Below, piece after piece: positions 57,223 to 64,000 of a stretch of 64,000 bases of DNA. Source of the DNA: a virus; IMG/VR virus record IMGVR_UViG_3300044956_000431, positions 1 through 64,000 of that record. One strand, written 5' to 3'. The position numbers and the translations under genes are program-made. Numbering within the stretch: position 1 is the stretch's first letter; each line of letters starts with the position of its first letter. The notes under the pieces are model-generated. The model made no database searches. It was not told the DNA's origin and was given only the letters and a program-made list of their open reading frames with translations.

Positions 57223-58174
57223 TGAGTTTCCTTGCTAGATTTTTTTTGGACATTTCTATACGTATGCGATTACTATTTCTAGCTTCAAAAATACTCAGCA
57301 GTGTGGCTGCACGTCCATATTTTCTCACAGCATCATTGACGTCTTTGATATCTAAGCCCCAGTTGGGTATACTTACTGCCCAGCCCAGTTCCAGGGCACG
57401 ATCTATCAACCGAATGCCTGCTTCATCTTGATCAGGCACAACTGTTATTTTTTTGCCCAGGCTACAGATCAGACGTACTTGGGCATCGTTGATTTCTGCG
57501 TGTAACACTGCTAGACCGCTGACGCTGAGTGCATCAAACACTCCTTCCATGATCAGAACATGTTGCCATGAATCTTTCTGCAAGTCTGTGCCAAATACAT
57601 AGCCATGCTGGATATCTTGTATGTACTTGGGTGTGCGATCATCTAAAAATCTTGTGGTGTGTCCTACCACTTGGCCATCGTGTGTGAATGGAATCACTAT
57701 GCCCGGGCGTGGCATGGTCTTATACAAGAAAGGATAGTCCAACGGTACTGAACGGTTGTTGAGATATGATTGCGCGACATCTGTAAGTGGTTGAGTATCC
57801 GTGGGCAACAGTCGATCTTCAAACTCAATGTTTTGTAGTTTTTGAACTATCTGTTGACGCTCGGCTACCAGGCCTTCTATGTTACGATGTCGAAGGCTTT
57901 CTAAGTTGATGCGTTCAATCTCATTACGATCTATATTGAGCCACCCCAACAGCTTGCGAGCTTTGAAACTGAGATTCCTACCTAGCACAAAGCTGGCAGT
58001 GAATCCGCAGTTGAAGCAATGATAACTCCATCCTTGAGCAGTGACCTTAATACCACCTCGCTGACGTCGGTCAGCTGACTCTCCATTGTGTACACAGCAA
58101 GGTGCATTGAAGCTTGTCCAGCCTGAACTGGTGTTTTTGCGCTTTATGGGTAGGTAGGAAAGGACATCGATCAC
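57215..58174 (-). CDS. DNA primase with CHC2 zinc and TOPRIM domains, 319 aa
   Basis: A zinc finger of CHC2 type is formed by CCVHNGE and HCFNCGF (residues about 25-57). The TOPRIM core follows with LIMEGVFDAL (Glu) and VVPDQDEAG (Asp pair). The order is that of bacterial-type primases and of the T4-like phage primase family, which lay RNA primers for the DnaB-type helicase. The fusion with helicase seen in T7 is absent, so the helicase gene at 53867 would be its partner. Confidence 0.9.
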   Translation of the reverse strand: MIDVLSYLPIKRKNTSSGWTSFNAPCCVHNGESADRRQRGGIKVTAQGWSYHCFNCGFTASFVLGRNLSFKARKLLGWLNIDRNEIERINLESLRHRNIEGLVAERQQIVQKLQNIEFEDRLLPTDTQPLTDVAQSYLNNRSVPLDYPFLYKTMPRPGIVIPFTHDGQVVGHTTRFLDDRTPKYIQDIQHGYVFGTDLQKDSWQHVLIMEGVFDALSVSGLAVLHAEINDAQVRLICSLGKKITVVPDQDEAGIRLIDRALELGWAVSIPNWGLDIKDVNDAVRKYGRAATLLSIFEARNSNRIRIEMSKKNLARKLNV

Positions 58175-58911
58175 TCTAATATTTTAGCATGTTTTATGTG
58201 TTCAATCAAGTGATCTGCTATGATCTGATGGCCTTTTTCATTGGGATGACCGCCAGATGCAAAAGGCTCTATGCCCAGTTCTTGTTTTTTTTGGTACAGG
58301 ATTTCTCGCCAGCTTAGACCTGGATAGATAAGGCTGGGTGCCGTAACTCCATAACGGTTAGGCAACACTGAAAACTGTATGACCGGAATCTTGTAACGAC
58401 TAGTGGCCTGATCAAACAAGTTGATTGATGTCTGAAAGTTGTACTCGGCCCAATCTGCGTGAAAACTCATACCTAACCAAAGTTTCTGTAGACGGAACCA
58501 GTTTTCGTCAATGTCAGGATTGGGCTGAGTGAGCCATGTGCCATGCATGTGTCGATTCCATTGTGGATCCTTGCGACTTATTTCGTGCAAAGGATTGAAC
58601 CAACTCTGGCGAGTGGCGTCTGTGTGTCCTACCAAAAACAATACATCATCAATGCTTTGTCCGTTGCGCAAATACCACATAAAGTTCCAGCGCATGCTTT
58701 CCAAGCTAGAACCAGGAAAGGCCATGTTGTCCAGTTCGAGACCAAACTTATCGGCTACTAGACCTGCGTAACCGTGTTTCAATCTGTAACTACGATTTTC
58801 ATCGTAGTGATCTCTAAACTCAGACGCCGATAACCCTCTAAACTCAGGCGTCACAAGTTCATCGCCATAGGTCCAGCTATCGCCAAATACTACCAGTTTG
58901 CGTATCTTCAT
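58171..58911 (-). CDS. SGNH-like hydrolase, 246 aa
   Basis: The most complete of the group: GDSWTYG (Ser12), LFLVGHTDATR (block III Gly/Asn/Asp region) and ASGGHPNEKGH (the Asp/His dyad region) all present. It lies between a virion protein gene and the primase gene with 4-base overlaps. Substrate not shown. Confidence 0.8.
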   Translation of the reverse strand: MKIRKLVVFGDSWTYGDELVTPEFRGLSASEFRDHYDENRSYRLKHGYAGLVADKFGLELDNMAFPGSSLESMRWNFMWYLRNGQSIDDVLFLVGHTDATRQSWFNPLHEISRKDPQWNRHMHGTWLTQPNPDIDENWFRLQKLWLGMSFHADWAEYNFQTSINLFDQATSRYKIPVIQFSVLPNRYGVTAPSLIYPGLSWREILYQKKQELGIEPFASGGHPNEKGHQIIADHLIEHIKHAKILE

Positions 58912-59903
58912 CTAAATGCTATTGACGTGATAAATCCGTTGTTGATGGCGGCGTTGGGATTGTTGACATAGCCTTCACCACCAGTGATCACAAAGGCGCC
59001 AGTAACATTGCCGCCTGATGCTTCTGCATAGGCAGTGGCTCCTGTGCCCTCGCCGTGGATTTCAATATTGGGCAAAGGTGTAGATATCCACTGACTGCCT
59101 TGATTGTTCATGGTAATGTTGGTGACTTGACCACCACTGACTATGACATTGCCCACTTTGGCTTTGTAGCCATACTGATTTATTTCAAACCGTATATAGT
59201 TGTGATAGCCTTCAATGTTCCAATGATCGCGAACTTCTTGGTTGATATATTGGCGTTGGCTACCAATGTCATACCAAGGGCCCAACTGTGTGTTGGAACC
59301 CTGTGGCTTCACATTGCCCGAAAAGTTATCAAAAGTCATTTGAAACGTAACCAGGGGGCGGCCCTGTACATACACAGCAGATGTGTGATTTCGATTGGGA
59401 TTGCTTTGGCTGATCTCTGGATTGGCAGGTATGGTCATGATTTCGCTGGGCACGAAATCAGGGTACACTGAATCTACCACATCAGCTTTGCCACGACCAC
59501 CGGAATAGGCATCTGTAAACACAGGTTCGTACAGTGTGCTGGTCACTGTGTTGCGTTCAAGACTCCAGCCCACGGGCTGTGCATCTATAGAATCCAGTTC
59601 AGTTGACAGCAAGGTCACTTTGGCTCTTCCAAAGGTGGCATTTAGGATTTCCAAGTCTTTGCTCAACAGTAATATGTCTCCATTGGTGCTGATCAGTCTA
59701 AATGTGATAGTTGATTCTGTGATATTCACAGGCTTTTCGTCTTGATTGACGAACTGAAACAATATGACGTTGTCTACGCCACGATGTATTTTTAGATTTT
59801 TTGTGTACACAGGTTGCCACCTCCGGTCAAAGTAAGCACCACTGGTATCAATCAATAATACCTGTTGTTTTTGCTGATATAAATAGGCAGTGGTAGAATA
59901 CAC
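58908..59903 (-). CDS. Phage tail/baseplate-associated protein, 331 aa
   Basis: Beta-rich throughout. The N-terminal region (KIHRGVDNVILFQFVNQDEK) resembles baseplate upper-protein attachment domains, and the C-terminal region has repeating Gly/Asn/Thr strands (GQVTNITMNNQGSQWISTPL). It starts with GTG after AAGGA. Its genome place between hydrolases and a plus-strand gene fits a host-contact component. No enzymatic motif. Confidence 0.65.
   Translation of the reverse strand: MYSTTAYLYQQKQQVLLIDTSGAYFDRRWQPVYTKNLKIHRGVDNVILFQFVNQDEKPVNITESTITFRLISTNGDILLLSKDLEILNATFGRAKVTLLSTELDSIDAQPVGWSLERNTVTSTLYEPVFTDAYSGGRGKADVVDSVYPDFVPSEIMTIPANPEISQSNPNRNHTSAVYVQGRPLVTFQMTFDNFSGNVKPQGSNTQLGPWYDIGSQRQYINQEVRDHWNIEGYHNYIRFEINQYGYKAKVGNVIVSGGQVTNITMNNQGSQWISTPLPNIEIHGEGTGATAYAEASGGNVTGAFVITGGEGYVNNPNAAINNGFITSIAFR
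59878..59885 (+). promoter_or_regulatory. Perfect T4-type late promoter TATAAATA, plus strand
   Basis: It sits inside the start region of the divergent tail gene. Predicted start near 59891, and a leader of about 36 bases to ATG 59927. Confidence 0.6.
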
Positions 59904-59926
59904 TTTAATAATTCCTTAAGATATTT

Positions 59927-60304
59927 ATGGGCACAGAGATCTTCGCCAAAATAGCAGAACGCTATCCTTTCATTACATTCTGCACCTATGCAGGCAATGA
60001 GTACATCGGAGTAGTACAAAACCGCGACGATGCAGTGACCACTATCTATGATTTTGGAAATATTCCACACCCAGAGCTAAAAAAAGTGTTCTTAGAACTG
60101 GCCAATGTATGGTGGTGGGAAAGCAATCGTAGCATACCTATCAACATATTTCTCAAGCAAGATTGGGAAGTGTTCCGTCCGTTCCTGCGAACGTTTACCA
60201 ACAAAGATCTTGAAATATTGCACGGGCCTTGTACCAGCCTAACAGACATTGCCCGTAAAAAATCCAAACGTAAATCAATCACCCTGGTCCGCAGAATGGA
60301 CTAG
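59927..60304 (+). CDS. Conserved phage protein of unknown function, 125 aa
   Basis: A plus-strand gene opposed to its surroundings. Sequence: MGTEIFAKIAERYPFITFCT then WWWESNRSIPINIFLKQDWE, and a basic tail (ARKKSKRKSITLVRR). It belongs to a group of T4-like phage proteins of unknown role. The basic tail might bind nucleic acid. Its last 30 bases overlap the end of the miniature polymerase gene, transcribed the other way. Confidence 0.65.
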   Translation: MGTEIFAKIAERYPFITFCTYAGNEYIGVVQNRDDAVTTIYDFGNIPHPELKKVFLELANVWWWESNRSIPINIFLKQDWEVFRPFLRTFTNKDLEILHGPCTSLTDIARKKSKRKSITLVRRMD

Positions 60305-60850
60305 ATTCATGTGCAAGGCTACTAGCTGTGCGTAGCCTACAGCATGGCTTTTCTTGAAAAAATAACTGTCGTCCTGCGGGCGAGTCCAGATATCTTTGGC
60401 TATTGCAGACCACCCGCCCTGTGCTAGATGGCGTTTGGCCGGGCGGATCACTGCCAACAACATGGCCATTCTGGGTATGTTATCAGGCTGTAGTTGATGT
60501 ACTAGATCATAGTGGTTACCAATGTGCGCAATCTTTTCACAGAAATCACGCTCCTGCAAACGACACCACGGCGGTTCTTGTGCCAACATTGAATCATAGT
60601 GTGCTTGATCACGCACAAGCTGATATACTGTCATGTTCAACAGGTCTATCTTAAAATAGCCACGCTGTTTGGCTTCTTGGTAGTCTATGGCCGCACACTG
60701 ATTAACAGGATCTCTAGGTATGTCTGTGATATAAACACCAGAGTTATGCCGGCGCACACAACCGTCTACAATCTGTCGAGCAGACACATGCTGTATCAAC
60801 TTCAGCACTTGCTCTCTATCTGCTAGATCAATGTCTACATCTGCACTCAT
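60275..60850 (-). CDS. Miniature family-C polymerase-like protein, 191 aa
   Basis: Starts MSADVDIDLADREQ, matching the PDxDxDF metal site of DNA polymerase III alpha, followed by RRHNSGVYITDI, AIDYQEAKQRGYFKIDLLNM (second Asp, Asp69), a helical region with LAVIRPAKRHLAQGG and a final FKKSHAVGYAQLVALHMNL like the end of the polymerase palm. All three acidic residues of the palm are thus present in a protein a sixth the size of DnaE. It is coupled by TAATG to the C2H2 gene. It cannot be the full enzyme; it may be a regulator, a decoy or a specialised nucleotidyltransferase. Confidence 0.75.
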   Translation of the reverse strand: MSADVDIDLADREQVLKLIQHVSARQIVDGCVRRHNSGVYITDIPRDPVNQCAAIDYQEAKQRGYFKIDLLNMTVYQLVRDQAHYDSMLAQEPPWCRLQERDFCEKIAHIGNHYDLVHQLQPDNIPRMAMLLAVIRPAKRHLAQGGWSAIAKDIWTRPQDDSYFFKKSHAVGYAQLVALHMNLVHSADQGD

Positions 60851-61533
60851 TACCAACCTGCCCGGGCCAATATGTCTTTGACGTATTCTTGATCTGCTAG
60901 ATAGTCTCGAAACTTTTTCTGCCAGAACTCAGGATCAATCCAGGGCCAGATTATGGCCAGTTGTTCCCGGTCTAGATCGTCAAGGAACTGCTGACCAGAC
61001 GCACAGTTATACAACACCCAAGCACTGACACGCCCTGTGCTCACAGCATAGACCACTGCATTGGCATTGCCGTACCGTAAGAAATCGCTGGCTGGATGCT
61101 GGTGTGTTTCACTCCAGACAATCGAATGTTCAATGGCCCGTGCAAGTGCATCTGTAACACTTTCCTTGCGCATGTACTCATTGAGGTATTCTGTGTATAC
61201 ACTGTCTCTGCACCAATGATCAATCTTTTTGTTTTTTTCAACTACCCAATCAATAAACCGGGATGTGTTCACTGCATTGATAGCTACACAATACCTTCCA
61301 AACTTTACAAAGGCACGATAGTAAGGACTGGTCACAAAATCATCAAAAGTTTTGAGCTTGGCTGATCCTTGAGTCATTTCGTAAAATCGGAGATATGCCT
61401 GTAGACCCAACCTCACTCCTGGATCATCTTTGCTTTGGTAACGTTGTTTTTGCTCGCAGACATGTACAGAAAGACTGGTCTCTCTTTGAAAGTCTTTTTT
61501 GCAATATTGGCATGTATACTTTACTGCTTGCAC
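60850..61533 (-). CDS. C2H2 zinc-finger phage protein, 227 aa
   Basis: Residues 8-30 hold YTCQYCKKDFQRETSLSVHVC, a classical C2H2-type finger. The rest is helical and aromatic without a recognisable domain. It is coupled to the miniature polymerase-like gene by TAATG and starts with GTG. The same pair recurs in cyanophage-type T4-like genomes as I recall, suggesting a DNA-binding partner of that protein. Confidence 0.7.
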   Translation of the reverse strand: MQAVKYTCQYCKKDFQRETSLSVHVCEQKQRYQSKDDPGVRLGLQAYLRFYEMTQGSAKLKTFDDFVTSPYYRAFVKFGRYCVAINAVNTSRFIDWVVEKNKKIDHWCRDSVYTEYLNEYMRKESVTDALARAIEHSIVWSETHQHPASDFLRYGNANAVVYAVSTGRVSAWVLYNCASGQQFLDDLDREQLAIIWPWIDPEFWQKKFRDYLADQEYVKDILARAGW

Positions 61534-61546
61534 GATTTATTGTAGC

Positions 61547-62707
61547 TTACTTGAACCAGTTTTGTACAGAGCCTTGCCGAGAAATATCATTGGTCACGCA
61601 ATGAATACCACAGTCCCAAAAATACTTGTGACGGAATGGCACTACATGAACTTCGATTCCATGTCGAGCACAGGCTTTCTCCACTTGATCGTTGTGGGTT
61701 GACACAACAATATTTTTTGGATCCATTATCAGTATGTTGACATCAAACACTGTTTCCGACACCTGGCCTACCCACTCATCAAAATAATGATCTACCATGT
61801 GTATGAGATTGTTGTCTTGTTCAAATCCAGGTATAAACCAACGACCTTTGTTGCGTTTCATTGAAAACTCAAACTCTCGCATGTGAGCATAGTTTGACGG
61901 TGGCAAATATACCACCTCCCAATCTGGGAATGTGTCAGTATAAGTGGGTATATCATTAAGGCTAATGATAAGTCCTGGAGCAACAGGGCAGTACACAGCA
62001 TCACCATGGCCGCCAGAGTTCACTACTTTGTTCACTGTGCGAGGGAACAGTTGATTAACTTGTTTCAGTATAGCCTGTTTATCATCGTGATATGTTTGTG
62101 TGGCAAAAAACAAGTTCTCACCAATGCGACTAACAAAGCAACCGTTGACAAAGTCTAGGTCGGTATATACAATCTCGTTACCTTGAGCACGTATTTCATC
62201 AAACACGTGATTGTAAAAACTCAACTTGCTGTCCAAATGACGTTGATCTGTTTCGCAAAACTTTGCAAACTTTTCACGAATCTCTTGAGCATGGTTAGGC
62301 CAGGCTTGGTAAAAATCATCTGGGCGTTCATAGTCTGGACAATGTACAGGTTTGTTTTGTCTGTAAAAAACTGACCAAGCATGACTGGCATTGGGTACAC
62401 GTGGTACCCAAAAACGATCTTCAATCATCAAGAAGTAGTCGCGTGGTGCAGTAGGAGGCTGGACCCACTTGCCATCAATATATAACTCATTTAGATCGCT
62501 AGGAAACTCAGGACGATGTATGCGTACACTAAAGTGTTGGGTCAATAGCTTGATCAGTTCTTGATAATCTTCCTCTGTTTCTTCTGCCAGCCGTTCAAAT
62601 CGACTGCGTGTCTCTGCGTCATTGATCCAGCTGTAGAACTCAGGAGGATAGGTAAGTCCCACTAAGCAAACCTTTAACGGATCCCAATGTTGGTATACTG
62701 AGTACAT
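61547..62707 (-). CDS. Amidinotransferase-family enzyme, 386 aa
   Basis: The same N-terminal motif as the 306-aa enzyme (QHWDPLKVCLVG), a His in NSGGHGDAVYCPV, an acidic segment YTDLDFVNG for the Asp, and the catalytic Cys in DCGIHCVTND near the end. The product is longer and divergent (extra region residues 90-170), so it may use a different acceptor. It begins with a TAATG junction to the clamp-loader-like gene. Two such enzymes in one phage are exceptional. Confidence 0.7.
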   Translation of the reverse strand: MYSVYQHWDPLKVCLVGLTYPPEFYSWINDAETRSRFERLAEETEEDYQELIKLLTQHFSVRIHRPEFPSDLNELYIDGKWVQPPTAPRDYFLMIEDRFWVPRVPNASHAWSVFYRQNKPVHCPDYERPDDFYQAWPNHAQEIREKFAKFCETDQRHLDSKLSFYNHVFDEIRAQGNEIVYTDLDFVNGCFVSRIGENLFFATQTYHDDKQAILKQVNQLFPRTVNKVVNSGGHGDAVYCPVAPGLIISLNDIPTYTDTFPDWEVVYLPPSNYAHMREFEFSMKRNKGRWFIPGFEQDNNLIHMVDHYFDEWVGQVSETVFDVNILIMDPKNIVVSTHNDQVEKACARHGIEVHVVPFRHKYFWDCGIHCVTNDISRQGSVQNWFK

Positions 62708-63147
62708 TATTCTTTGTGTCCTTGATTTTTCAATATTTCTTTAAGTTCAGTCTTGGTCATCATGGCTGCCATGGTGTCAATGTCACTCATCTTCATGGCT
62801 GGATATAAGTCTACAAGAGATTTCTTTATTTCATTGTTTGCTGTTTCTTTTTTCTTGGGAGCAATCCATTGATGCCTATGTGTGCCTATGCCAGGACTCA
62901 CACTTGTGGCCATGAGCCACTGTAGCTTTGGATGTCGGTTTACTGCAAAGAAATGTTTGTTGAGTCGTTCGTTTGTGGCAATAACATAGAACTCTTGTAG
63001 TTCTTTCGATCCTTGCACACTGGATCCCCAACGTATCATAAGATAGTTAGAGAACTTCTTGCGTTCTTCCTCGGTGAGACTATCGTAGAACTCTCGATCT
63101 TTACGATCAAAGCACGTCATCTCGTTTTGTATTGAGAGTTTTTCCAT
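62707..63147 (-). CDS. Possible clamp-loader small subunit (gp62-like), 146 aa
   Basis: Start at ATG 63147 (TAATG). Contains FSNYLMIRWGSSVQ, LQEFYVIATNERLNKHFF and W-L-M-A-T-S-V-S-P...THRHQW, a pattern in the order of the T4 gp62 family (F-M-V-x-x-x-L...M-N...A-x-P-x-G-x-x...W). It would help load the sliding clamp with gp44. The homology is weak and the annotation tentative. Confidence 0.4.
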   Translation of the reverse strand: MEKLSIQNEMTCFDRKDREFYDSLTEEERKKFSNYLMIRWGSSVQGSKELQEFYVIATNERLNKHFFAVNRHPKLQWLMATSVSPGIGTHRHQWIAPKKKETANNEIKKSLVDLYPAMKMSDIDTMAAMMTKTELKEILKNQGHKE

Positions 63148-63656
63148 TACCAAGCCTTGTTGTAATCTACTATCTCACAGTTACGACTGATGTCTTTGAC
63201 AAAATAAACACAATCGGGTTCTGGATCATTGTTCAGCGGTATGCACAGCATCTGTCCATTTTTTAGCTTAGGTGCAAACCACGCAACATCATGATACACG
63301 TCTACAATCTCAATGTCAAGAAAGCTGGGTCTAAAGCTGGTCAGAGGATTGAACTGAAATGCTTTGAACCCACGGTCATTGATTGATGTCAGTGGTAGCA
63401 TTTCTAAATCGCCAAGGTCGGGCTCTCCAATCAGGATTTGCCAGTCAATGGGCATCTTTAAACGATGCTCGCCAATCTGTAAAACCAACGCAGGTGAGTT
63501 AAAACTCTCTAAAAAGATTAATGGTATGTAGTGGTAGTCTGGGTCAGATGGGTCTGAGTTATCTAAAATAGCAAACCGCATGTCATCTACTTCTTCGGGT
63601 AGCGTATCTAGATCATAGGCTTTGTTGTCTAGTGTCAATATTTTCATGTTATCCAT
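63147..63656 (-). CDS. Conserved phage protein of unknown function, 169 aa
   Basis: Starts at ATG 63656 (or 63647). Beta-rich with an acidic N-terminus (DLDTLPEEVDDMRFAILDNS) and central LDIEIVDVYHDVAWFAPKLK. Coupled by TAATG overlaps to the putative clamp-loader gene and to the methyltransferase-like gene. Possibly a replication-region protein; no known motif. The alternate ATG at 63647 has GGA upstream and may be the real start. Confidence 0.6.
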   Translation of the reverse strand: MDNMKILTLDNKAYDLDTLPEEVDDMRFAILDNSDPSDPDYHYIPLIFLESFNSPALVLQIGEHRLKMPIDWQILIGEPDLGDLEMLPLTSINDRGFKAFQFNPLTSFRPSFLDIEIVDVYHDVAWFAPKLKNGQMLCIPLNNDPEPDCVYFVKDISRNCEIVDYNKAW

Positions 63657-64000
63657 TATACAATATTATTACGTATTCCGCGACCAAGGATCACTCCGTA
63701 ATCGCCGGATTTTATAATTTGATAACCATTGATTATCAAATACGGTACCACAGCACCGCCCTTGCCTGTATAAACTGCATTGTGCTCATAGGTGTCGTCC
63801 ACACAGATAATACTCTTTGTTGCCATGCTAGGTAACAGGCCCATTATCTGACTGAGATGATTAACTTGGCAGTTGATATTGGTCATATCTATACCCATTT
63901 TGCAATACCAGGCCTGCTGTTGTCTCATATTATCGCTGGGCTTGTGTGATTCCCAATCCCAATCAAAGTTATCCAGATACAACACTTTGATAAGTTGGTG
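63656..64000 (-). CDS. Class I methyltransferase-like protein, C-terminal part, runs off the right edge
   Basis: The frame is open to the window end. Visible: LYLDNFDWDWESHKPSDNMR, a region resembling the motif I/post-I part of SAM-dependent methyltransferases, SIICVDDTYEHNAVYTGKGG (the DDT acidic loop of FkbM-like or cephalosporin hydroxylase-type enzymes) and the ending GDYGVILGRG. The first part lies beyond the window, so the SAM motif itself is not seen. It would be the first gene of the operon running to 60275. Confidence 0.6.
   Translation of the reverse strand, partial: HQLIKVLYLDNFDWDWESHKPSDNMRQQQAWYCKMGIDMTNINCQVNHLSQIMGLLPSMATKSIICVDDTYEHNAVYTGKGGAVVPYLIINGYQIIKSGDYGVILGRGIRNNIV

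Noticed and set aside
1-64000. tRNA genes, CRISPR arrays, insertion sequences or an integrase
   Set aside because: I saw no cloverleaf-like sequence in the intergenic gaps, no spaced repeats, no transposase or recombinase motif. A tRNAscan or repeat search could still find something that reading by eye misses.

Overview
The window is a continuous stretch of a large T4-like tailed phage (myovirus) genome. Genes are packed with ATGA or TAATG stop-start overlaps, and most lie on the minus strand with short plus-strand insertions. The phage assignment rests on a DnaB-type helicase, CHC2/TOPRIM primase, class Ia ribonucleotide reductase with glutaredoxin, ATP-dependent DNA ligase, RecB-like exonuclease, SleB-type lysin, PAAR spike tip, fibre and tailspike genes, and repeated TATAAATA/TAAATAC motifs resembling T4 late promoters. 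A phasin, a Bug-type periplasmic solute-binding protein and an entericidin-like lipoprotein point to a Gram-negative, probably freshwater betaproteobacterial (Burkholderiales) host. That host call is an inference.

Layout. 0-1.5 kb: tiny accessory genes behind two near-identical sigma70-type promoters, plus a gene remnant. 1.5-6.7 kb: twitch radical SAM protein, ClpP, an SGNH hydrolase, a 522-residue unknown and a second ClpP-like protein. 6.8-13 kb: host-interaction genes (two secreted proteins, entericidin-like lipoprotein, phasin with a palindromic promoter, Bug receptor, ferritin-like protein, PP-loop ATPase). 13-24 kb: UV endonuclease, tail fibre preceded by an amidinotransferase, a 2OG oxygenase and a nucleotide-sugar dehydrogenase, a glycosyltransferase-like gene, lysin, ATP-grasp ligase and LpxH-like phosphatase. 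24-35 kb: a PHP-less family-C DNA polymerase, spanin-like lipoprotein, ClpS, Hsp20, ribosomal protein bS21, ClpX and DNA ligase, with two neighbouring genes broken by stop codons. 35-50 kb: spike/baseplate genes, nrd operon with an embedded class II aldolase, tailspike, exonuclease, IscA, glycosyltransferase-like protein, IscU and virion genes. 50-64 kb: an NTase/ligase-like fusion, radical SAM/SPASM protein, helicase, four SGNH hydrolases around the primase, a miniature family-C polymerase-like protein, a second amidinotransferase and a possible clamp-loader subunit.

How the parts fit. The phage appears to bring its own protein-quality-control set (ClpX, ClpP, ClpP-like, ClpS, Hsp20), a ribosomal subunit protein, Fe-S assembly proteins and dNTP synthesis genes, and many small-molecule or surface-modifying enzymes. 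Two regulatory layers are readable. One is sigma70-like promoters sharing a conserved spacer. The other is late-type TAAATA elements, several of which sit exactly where transcription would start on the first base of a start codon, predicting leaderless messages. Three gene relics and one gene with a single internal stop show ongoing decay of accessory genes.
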